Of a DNA stretch of 64,000 nucleotides, positions 56,501 to 64,000 are shown one piece after another; positions within the stretch are counted from its first letter, which is position 1, and each line of letters begins with the position of its first letter. The notes beneath the pieces are model-generated. The model saw only the letters and a list, made by a program, of their open reading frames with translations, was not told where the DNA came from and did not search any database. The stretch is taken from contig CAUYUJ010020615.1 of NCBI GenBank assembly GCA_963575745.1, positions 1,366,470-1,430,469 of the forward strand, written 5' to 3'. The stretch comes from Prorocentrum cordatum (Eukaryota; Sar; Dinophyceae; Prorocentrales; Prorocentraceae). Made by a program: the position numbers and the translations under genes.

Positions 56501-57060
56501 GCTCTCGCCTTAGCGCCGCGCGCATTCGTTTTCAAAATTTGCAAGAGCTTCACGGTTTGAAGGCGGTTCCGTTTCAAACCGTGGCTCTCGCCTTAGCGCC
56601 GCGCTCATTCGATTTCAAAGCTTGCAAGAGCTTCACGGATTGAGGGCGGTTCCTTTCAAAATCTGGCTCTCGCCTTCGCGCCGCGCACATTCGTTTTCAA
56701 ACGTAGCAGAATTCTCACGGATTGAAAGCGGTTCCTTTTCAACATGTGGCTCTCGCCTTAGCGCCGCGCGCATTCGTTTTCAAAATTTGCAAGAGCTTCA
56801 CGGTTTGAAGGCGGTTCCGTTTCAAACCGTGGCTCTCGCCTTAGCGCCGCGCTCATTCGATTTCAAAGCTTGCAAGAGCTTCACGGATTGAGGGCGGTTC
56901 CTTTCAAAATGTGGCTCTCGCCTTCGCGCCGCGCACATTCGTTTTCAAAATTTGCAAAAGGTTTCACGGATTGGAGGCGGCTCCGTTTCAAAATGTGGCT
57001 CTCGCCTTCGCGCCGCGCAGATTCGTTTCCAAAAACTCCAAGAGTTTCACGGATTCCCAT
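56501..57060 (+). repeat. 82-84-bp satellite with 3-unit higher-order repeat
   Basis: GCTCTCGCCTTNGCGCCGCG starts units at 56501, 56584, 56666, 56749, 56832, 56914 and 56998. Units 1 and 4 are identical, as are 2 and 5; neighbours differ clearly. Unit 3 resembles 6. So a three-unit block of about 248 bp has been duplicated. Units also contain TTTGCAAGAGCTTCACGG and GGCGGTTCCGTTTCAAA. The array begins at the gap and may be much longer. Confidence 0.9.
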
Positions 57061-57125
57061 GATCAGCGTAGTTACCAGAAATGGTGTGCTGGAAGGATTC
57101 AGGAGAATGCGGGTGCAACAATTAT

Positions 57126-57265
57126 GCTGAATCGCGGTGTTGAAGTCCCAAGAATGGCGCTCTGGCACGATTCCGGATCGTCAAGACGTAGCAGTCAGGT
57201 TGATAAGTGGCGCAGACATCCCGAGAACAATGTCCTCGCATGCTTCAGGATCTTCACACGGTTGT
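57126..57265 (+). repeat. 73-bp tandem repeat, 2 units (same family as 21330-21535)
   Basis: GTTGAAGTCCCAAGAATGGC, GCTCTGGCACGATTCCGGAT, CGTCAAGACG, CAGTCAGGTTGA and a second unit with CATCCCGAGAACAATG. Anchor spacing is 73 bp. Confidence 0.8.
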
Positions 57266-57299
57266 CTTCCAACGAGGCAGTTCCCTCAATGGAAATCAA

Positions 57300-57850
57300 C
57301 GGGGGGGGGGGGGGGGGACCGTGGTGGGGCCATGAAAAGATAGCTTGGAAGGAGGGGGTAATCGCCTACATCGGGGATTACTCTTGGTTTTACACTGCAC
57401 CCCTCCTCCTCCTCCTCCTCCTCCTCCTCCTCCTCATCCTCCTCCGCCTCCTCCTCCTCCTCCTCCTCCTCCTCCCCTCTTCTCTTCGTCCTCCTCCTCC
57501 TCGTGTTCTTAGTTTTATTATAAGTAAGCATTTTTCTTGTTATTTAATATTACTATTATTATCACATTTATTATATTATATTAATAATTATATATTAGTC
57601 TTATAGAGAGTAATATGAATAATTAGTAGTATTATTAATATTATTAGTAATTCGTATTACTATTATTATTATGTTTCTTCTTCTTATTCGTCTTCTTCGT
57701 CTTCTTCTTCTTCCTCCTCCTCCTTGTCCTCCTCCTCCTCCTCCTCCCCTCTTCCTCCTCCTCCTCCTCCTCATCTTCCCCCTCCCCCTTCTCCTCCTCC
57801 TCCTCCTCCTCCTCTTCCTCTGGTTCCTCCTCTTCCTCCTCCTCCTCCCT
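57300..57850. repeat. Low-complexity block: G-run, (CTC)n, AT-rich island, (CTT/CTC)n
   Basis: G-run 57301-57317, (CTC)n 57402-57480, then 57535-57670 is very AT-rich (TTATTATTAATATTATTAGT words), unusual in this window, followed by CTT/CTC repeats to 57850. Confidence 0.9.
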
Positions 57851-58154
57851 TCCGCATGCTCCTGCTCCGTAGGCCCCATTCCGGGTTTGTTAAAAGTGTC
57901 CATGGGCCAAGTTGTCCTCGGATTTCCCAAGAGCCCCCCACGGCCTCCAGAGCACCCCTCATGAGGCCCAGAGGGCCACAAGGCTCCAAAATGGTGCGAA
58001 AAGCTCGGGACACCTTGGGCCAGGACCACTTCTGGCAACACCCAACCTCCTCATCCAGGAGGAGTGAAGAGGGAGGGGGCGGAGGGGAAAACAAGGCGAT
58101 AGGAACGAGGAGTGAGGAGCGAGGGTCGAGGGAGGAGGGTGGTGGTGGTGGTGG

Positions 58155-58715
58155 TGGTCACTACAAAAGGGAAACAAGTCCCGGGCAGAGCAACACGCAC
58201 CACGACCACGACGACACCGACGACAACGACGACGACGACGACGGAGACGAGGCGCGCAGACGATCCGCACCGAAGCACGGATTTGGGAAAGGGCCCACCC
58301 TGCAGGTTCGGTTAAACAGCACATCGTTGAGTGGTGGACTCTGGGCTCGCTTCGGCACCCTCCCCCCCAACCTCGTGAGGGCCACCGACAAGGGAGATGG
58401 CGGCGGTGGCCGACGCGTCCCTGAGCTAAGAAGCTCCAAGCGCCGCGGCTCAGAGAGCTGGGAAGGCAGACAGACAGACGAACGAACGGACAAACAGAAA
58501 GCCAGGCGGCGTGCAATGCCTGGCAATCCAAGTGGGTGATCACTGCATAAGGGAAACAAGTCCCGAGCAGAGCAACACGCACCACAACCACGACGACACC
58601 GACGACAACGACGACGACGGAGACGAGGCGCGCAGACGATCCGCACCGAAGCACGGATTTGGGAAATGGCCCACCCTGCAGGTTCGATTAAACAGCACAT
58701 CGTTGAGTGGTGCTG
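58155..58715 (+). repeat. Direct repeat pair of about 165-170 bp, roughly 95% identical
   Basis: 58167-58336 and 58549-58712 share AAGGGAAACAAGTCCCGGGC, AGAGCAACACGCACCACGAC, (GAC)n, GGCGCGCAGACGATCCGCAC, GGATTTGGGAAAGGGCCCAC and CACATCGTTGAGTGGTG. The second copy is 6 bp shorter through loss of GAC units. The high identity means a recent duplication. The DNA between them contains an (ACGA/GACA)n patch near 58470-58497. 58716-58944 shows nothing. Confidence 0.9.
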
Positions 58716-58944
58716 CAGCCTCCCCTGAGCACAGGCCCCCCAGAGCATCAGCCAGACAAGTCGGGTTTGCACCCGGAGGGAGGAGGGGGGATAAGGACAG
58801 ATGAGGGACGGACGAGTGAGGGTGGAGAAGATGTGAGGCAGTAACATATGATGTGCACGAAGGGGGGTTACCAAGTGATGCGAATTTAACTTGGCAACGA
58901 GTGAGGAGATGTGACGTGCGTTACTGCTCGAACAAATCACATCG

Positions 58945-59985
58945 GTCGAATTCGCCGGCCGAGTTGACCAAAGGCGTGCTAGAATCTCTGGTAAGGGGTG
59001 AAAGCTCTTTGCATGTTGCTACACTCGACCCGGATAGTAAGGATGCGCGGTAAGGATGCAAGGGCCTTGGAACGCCATGTGGACGTTTTCCGTGGGGAGC
59101 GCAGCAGAATGCCGAAGGATGCCGAATACCGAAGGGGCAAGTATGCAAAGATAGCATTGGAAAGTTGCCCCATCCTTACTATCATGGCTGACTGTACTTC
59201 GCGCGCGCGAGCCGCCCCGCGGGGGTCCCCGGACGACAAATATCCCGCAACAATTCCAGGCACGTCTCCCCAGGGATGCCGGAACTCCCAGGAGGCGGCA
59301 CTCTGGACTCCCAAGGAGGGACCCCACGGGGAGGTCCAAGAGGGCTGGGATCAATGGACGGCAGGCCCCAAGATTGGCTCAGGATGTCCGCAAGACAGCC
59401 CCAATCGGTTCTACATATAGCCCCACGGTGCCTCAAGATAGCCTCGTGAGGGCTCCAAAATGCCGACGTTCTATGGTTTCCGATACGTTGTTACGATTTG
59501 CCGTCATCGGCTTTTCGGGCTTCCGACCGCCCACAGTTGCCAGATGGGCCCCCAATATCGCACTAAGATAATCCAGGATGCTCCCAGGAGGGCCCCAAGG
59601 GGGTCCCAAGACGGACCAGAAGGCCCCCCACGAGGGCCCAAATAATCCCCCACGAAGGCGCCAAGAGAGGGAACCCGAACTGACATTCCGAGCCGTTCCC
59701 CCAAAGATGGCTTCAGATCGCTGACACGCACCCAAGAGGCCCACAAGTGTCCGCCGCCCCCCGTGGCTTGCCACGATGGTCCCAAAACTCCCTCGGAAGT
59801 CCCAAACGGGCCCCCTCGGAGAAGCTTCACCACCACAACTGCTTCACCTCGAGGACTGCTCACGAAACAGGTCGAGAAAACTACAACCACCCAGCAGCGC
59901 CGCATTGGCCGGGAGCATGCGGACAAACGCCAACGGTAACACAATAATTATGGGCCTGCGGAATGAATGAACCGATTGAATAGAC
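58945..59985 (+). repeat. Composite CCAAGAGG element, copy 2
   Basis: Left end GAATTCGCCGGCCGAG, GGCGTGCTAGAATCTCTGGT, GGGGGTCCCCGGACGA head (59219-59236), AT-rich core 59458-59530 (GGCTTTTCGGGCTTCCGACC), GGGAACCCGAACTGACATTC (59663) and right end GGGCCTGCGGAATGAATGAA (59950). It has the same order as 53961-54765, with an extra 200 bp near the left end containing GATGCAAGGGCCTTGG. Confidence 0.75.
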
Positions 59986-60035
59986 ACGGTGCGGCCCCAA
60001 TGAGGAATCTTCATACTGCATGGACGCTTTCCGTG

Positions 60036-60390
60036 ACAATGCTTGGATTGGCATGGTGTTGGGTTGCTTGGCAATGCTTGGCATGGCGTGGCATTGCTTG
60101 TAGTTGCATAATATTGATTGGCATTGTTTGGCATTGCTTTGCATTGCTTGGCGTTGCATTGCGAGCCAGCAAGAAACCAAGACAAAGGAAACATGGAACA
60201 AAGACCATTGAACAAAGACCAAGGAAACAAGAACCCAACACCAGGAAACTAAGGAACCAAGCCAACGGAACCAAGGAACCAAGGCCGAGAACCCCAAGGA
60301 AGGAGGCAAGGAAACAAGACCAAGGAACCCAAGAAAACGAGACACCGAGCCCAAGGAACCCAAGGAACGCCACTGCAGGAACGCAAGACC
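60036..60390 (+). repeat. Two short minisatellites: TTGGCATTGC and CCAAGGAAC
   Basis: 60036-60168 repeats TTGGCATTGC-type words every 10-12 bp; 60170-60390 repeats CCAAGGAACC/AACAAAGACC words. The next stretch, 60391-62040, has no supported gene but includes a CTC/GTC run at 61064-61116 and a perfect duplication GAACTGTGGAGCGTGACAGA ATCCCAAGA at 61939/61970. Confidence 0.8.
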
Positions 60391-62042
60391 AAGGATAATC
60401 TCAAATCACGTCACTGCAAGCAATCAGGGCAGAAGGAGCTCCGAGGAATGCCGCTGCAAGAAAACGATACCAAAGACGCTCGGGCAACCCTACTGAAAAA
60501 ACGAGAAACCCTTGGCGAACTGGCCAGCGCAGGCCCAAGCTTCAACGGCCCTTCAACAGAAGCCAATAGAACGACAATTTAGGGAAAGCCTATTTGGGCA
60601 ATAGTTGCCCTCTTCACACGGCGAAGCAGCTGGAACGATTGCTGATACCGAACCCGAAACCGTATCGTGCATGAAAAAGATTACCGCACGGCGCTTGTGT
60701 GAACGGCGAGGCGTATGTCGCTTCTGGCCACGCGCTCTAGCTAGATAAGGAACTTCACCAGCTGACGCAACTGGCGGAGTCAGAGAGGTCCCTGCATGGT
60801 ACCTCGTTCGACAGCACGATCTACAACCCCCTCGCATCCTGAATGCTCAGCATCCTTTGAGACGAGTCAGGCAGCTGTCCTCACTGTGACCGCCTCCCTC
60901 GCCTCTTTCACGCCGCCATATCTTCGCCCAGGCCATCCAGGATTCTCCCTCTCTGCTCCGAGAGGCCTGACGGTCGCGGCGCGGGTCCGAGGGCGGCGGC
61001 GGGCGACCGACGGCCGCGGGTCCGCGCCGCCGCCGCCGGCCGCTCCGCCTCATCCGTCTCATCTGTCTCCTCCTCCTCTTCCTCCTCCTCCTTCTCGTCG
61101 TCGTCGTCCTCCTCCTCGCTCCCTCCCCCCCCTCCTTGCAGCGGCCCGAGAGGAGCTTGAGGATTCGGCTTGCCCAGTACCTGCGCGAACACCGCGCGCG
61201 CAGCGGGTGCCGCCCGCCCCAGGTCGTGGCGGAGAGGGAAGCACTGAGCAGGGACCGACCGCCCCAGCACTCACTGTAGGCCTAACGCGGCATGGTCCTA
61301 GAACCCGAAGATGGTCAAAGAACAAGAGCAATGTTCTTAGAACAGTAACCTGTGTTAAAACAAGACAGTCTCGGCCAGACATGTACTGAGAACATTTCGC
61401 GCAGATTACAGAAGGTTATGATAAGATTCTTTGGTGGGCTTGGAGGAAAGCCAGGACGCTTCGCCACTGCTTGAAGCAGCAACATTGCAGCTCGCGGGGG
61501 CAGCGCGGTGTCCCCCTTGCACCGCCCACCCACTCCTCGCCACCAAGCGAAACATCGCGAGCCAGAGCACGGGCATCTGGGCATGCTGCCCGATCTGAAA
61601 GGGACGTCCTACCCCCAAACGCGCTACACCCTGCAACCTTCCCCCATCCATGCTACCTCCGGCCCCCTCTTCCACCTCTCCTACCTTCTCCATGTGCCTC
61701 AGATCGCTCCTTCCCTGCCTTCCGCTCTCTCCTGCCTCCCCTCCTACCTCTACAACGCGCCTACTCGTTCGTCAACTACTTCTCTGCCGAGGCAAGCCGA
61801 GATGACCCAGCCCTGCCATCGTCGATCAATTTATTTTCCATGCAGCTCTGCAACAACGACTCGCAGCGCTTGGTATGTTCAGGCCATGTAAGCACTCGCG
61901 GGAGCGAGGATCCTGAAAGCTGCGGCGCAATAAGCCCTGGAACTGTGGAGCGTGACAGAATCCCAAGAGGAACTGTGGAGCGTGACAGAATCCCAAGAAC
62001 ACGTACTAAAGGACACCATAATGAACCTTGCGCTGACGTTAA

Positions 62043-62560
62043 CATGATCGACCCACGAACCCAGAAATGAACTTAGAAATGTTAAACATTGAAACATTGC
62101 AATTGCAATGCTGAATTGATCGATCGTGATGTAGCTTGCTGCGCTGTGCCGTGCTGCATTGAGATGCGTCATGCCGCAGTGAACTGCGTTGTGCTCTATA
62201 GCGTTGTGGATCGCTCGCCGAGAACTGGTTGCAATCGAAGCGTGCAGGGTGCGCAACCAACTCGAGCTCAGGACTCGGTTCAATTCCAAAACCGGATGAA
62301 CCCAAAAAGGACGAATCCGAATGGAGGCGGAACGCACCGACAGTGGACGGACCGAAACGATCACAAAAGACAATCTCTCCTGGGTGGCTCCGACAGGTGA
62401 AAACACGTGCCAAATGAACGGGTGCTGACGAACGCATGCTACATACCCCCTCCGCGCACGTACCTACATGCGAAGAGTCCGACGACCTCGAGTAAGACAT
62501 CTCCATGGGTGGCCTGGACGCGTGAAAACAAGCGTGTCGTTCGAGACCTATTCAACTGAT
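62043..62560 (+). repeat. Diverged copies of the 46-51-kb modules
   Basis: ATGATCGACCCACGAACCCA, GCTGAATTGATCGATCGTGA, GCTCTATAGCGTTGTGGATC (62043-62215) follow the 46126-46330 order but lack the GACGTGCCA minisatellite. CTGGGTGGCTCCGACAGGTG AAAACACGTGCC and GGGTGGCCTGGACGCGTGAA (62383, 62510) match 47770-47800. Confidence 0.75.
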
Positions 62561-62699
62561 TCTGCAGAAGTCCGGCGATCCGGCGTGTGAGTTTAAGAAA
62601 GCTACAACCTGAGCTTCAGCTCTGCTGGGGGGGGGGCCGGGGTGGCTCTGCCGGGGTAGGGGGGGAAGGGGGGGGGGTTCATCGGGGTCCACCTTTTCT

Positions 62700-63340
62700 T
62701 CCCCCCCCCCCCCCCCCCCCCCCCGGGAATCCCAAACCACCCCAAGACGGGCCAAAAGGGGCCTGGGAGGCCACCAACCAAGACGGTCCAGGAGGGGCCC
62801 GAAACGGCCAAAGAGCGCTCCTGGACGCCCAAGATGGCCTGAAGACGGCCCAAGAGGCCTCCAAGACGCCTCAAGGAGATCCCAAGAGGACCCCCAAGAG
62901 GGCCCAAAGAGGGTACAATGATAAAGTTCCTAATAGGTTTTGAAGCATTTTAACATTATCGCTTTTTCCGTCTTAGAAGCGCCGAAGACGGTCCAAGAGG
63001 CCCCCAACATCGCCCCAAGACAGCCCAAGAGGCCCCCAAGAGGAGCCAAGACGGTCCAAGAGGGCCCCAATATAGCGCTGGAGGCCCCAAGACGACCAAG
63101 AGAGGCCCCCAAGATGGCCTCAAGAGGGTGAACCCGAACGGACCCTTCTAGTCCCCCACCTCAAGATGACCCCAAGAGCCCCCAAGATGCAGCCGAGGCG
63201 CCCCCAAGGGGCCCCCAGAGGCCCCCAAGAAGTCCCCAAGAGGCCCCCAAGAGGACCCCGAGTGGCCCCCAAGAGGCCCAAAAGGCCCCCAAGAAGCCCC
63301 AAGAACCAAGAGGCCCCAAGAGGCGCTCACTCGCGTGCTG
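62700..63340 (+). repeat. Composite CCAAGAGG element, copy 3 (partial), after a C-run
   Basis: A C-run of about 24 is followed by CCAAGAGGCC minisatellite, an AT-rich core (62915-62990, with CGCTTTTTCCGTCTTAGAAG), more minisatellite, GGGTGAACCCGAACGGACCC (63126) and a dense CCCCCAAGAGGCC run. Both GGCCGGCGGAATGA-type ends are missing. Confidence 0.7.
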
Positions 63341-63417
63341 CCAGGCCAGAGGTGCACGGCCTGACTTGGTATTGCTCGGAAGCGAAAGCGATGAACGAAG
63401 AATCTTCCACCCGTCGC

Positions 63418-63463
63418 CGTCACCAGTCGTCGGTCGTCGGCCGTCGGCAGCCGTTCGCCGTCA

Positions 63464-63509
<46 letters not shown>

Positions 63510-63605
63510 GTTCGTCGTCATTAACCCCTTCGTCGGTCGTCGTCGTAATTATCCCGCTCGTCGACCGTTGGTCGTCCGTTGTCGTCGTCATCGTCCATTT
63601 CAACA
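63418..63605 (+). repeat. (CGT)n microsatellite
   Basis: CGT/GTC repeats, pure at 63463-63510 and degenerate on both sides. Confidence 0.9.
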
Positions 63606-63639
63606 ACGATAGCATCAGGAGCGCCCCGGATCGGCGGCA

Positions 63640-64000
63640 CTGGCCGGAGGCCACTACAATATCGTTTCGCTGGAGGCACCCTCAAACTCTGCAATACAAT
63701 CGTTTCGCCTGAGACATCCTCAACAAATTGACTCGCCCTCCCTACGCGACCCCCTTGATTCTCCACGAATAGTTATCTGGGCCTGCGCAACTCTAGGGCT
63801 GGCACACATACCAACTAAAAGCGAACCCTGAGCCCAACCCCTTTCCAAGAACAGCAACGCCCAATCTAAATACACTCGCCGTTGCAATAGCAAGAACAAT
63901 GCCAAATGACCAAACAGACCATCGAGGATACACTACACAAGGAATCGTGAGGAACCCCACCAGCCCTCTGGGTGGAGTGCTCTCCTCTGCCCCCTTTCTT
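63640..64000 (+). repeat. TTTCGCCTGAGACATCCTC module copy, then unstructured end
   Basis: ATCGTTTCGCTGGAGGCACC CTCAA and ATCGTTTCGCCTGAGACATC CTCAA repeat at about 45 bp, followed by ACTAAAAGCGAACCCTGAGC and CCCTTTCCAAGAACA (63815-63855), which parallels 48175-48330. Nothing was recognised after 63860. Confidence 0.65.

Overview
The window looks like dinoflagellate nuclear DNA. It is GC-rich, almost gene-free and densely packed with microsatellites, minisatellites and dispersed repeats. The strongest taxonomic clue is a degraded dinoflagellate spliced leader (19 of 21 positions, last 12 nt identical) on the minus strand at 26600-26621, placed 31 nt before the start codon of an intronless gene copy. 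A non-LTR (LINE-like) reverse transcriptase with a YADD active site agrees with this. The genus cannot be fixed from sequence alone; a large, GC-rich species such as Prorocentrum is a guess.

Only two stretches carry protein families I can defend. (1) 25860-26568, minus strand: a near-intact copy of a C39-like cysteine peptidase gene, about 235 codons, broken by one apparent 1-nt insertion and one nonsense codon, with the spliced-leader relic upstream. It reads as a reverse-transcribed, trans-spliced mRNA returned to the genome. (2) 52420-53875, plus strand: a 5'-truncated LINE-like element with RT motifs A, B and C, one frameshift and an (ATTC)n tail, lying inside a satellite. Weaker coding remnants are at 2027-2850 (minus) and 25176-25532 (minus). 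I see no tRNA, rRNA, CRISPR or bacterial-type operon.

Layout. 0-5 kb: 42-44-bp and 91-bp tandem repeats, one coding remnant, a minisatellite. 5-14 kb: mostly unique GC-rich DNA with dispersed 100-200-bp repeats, some hairpin-forming, and a (GTC)n/(TCC)n block. 14-25 kb: a 141-bp satellite, one of two copies of a roughly 0.6-kb repeat, a 179-bp inverted-repeat unit and more dispersed repeats. 25-27 kb: the gene-copy region. 28-32 kb: a perfect 24-bp inverted repeat, an array of about ten hairpin units and a perfect 42-bp palindrome. 33-45 kb: dispersed repeats and two long (TAC)n arrays (34.7-35.5 and 40.7-41.8 kb). 46-51 kb: a nested satellite domain built from about six repeat types. 51.8-60 kb: satellite, LINE, two copies of a composite GC-rich element with a shared AT-rich core, a 100-bp assembly gap and an 82-84-bp satellite with three-unit higher-order structure. 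60-64 kb: a third copy of the composite element and divergent copies of the 46-51-kb modules.

The RT element and the spliced-leader-tagged copy fit one process: reverse transcription of RNA and reinsertion. Most of the rest is repeat expansion. All similarities were judged by eye, without alignment software or database searches.
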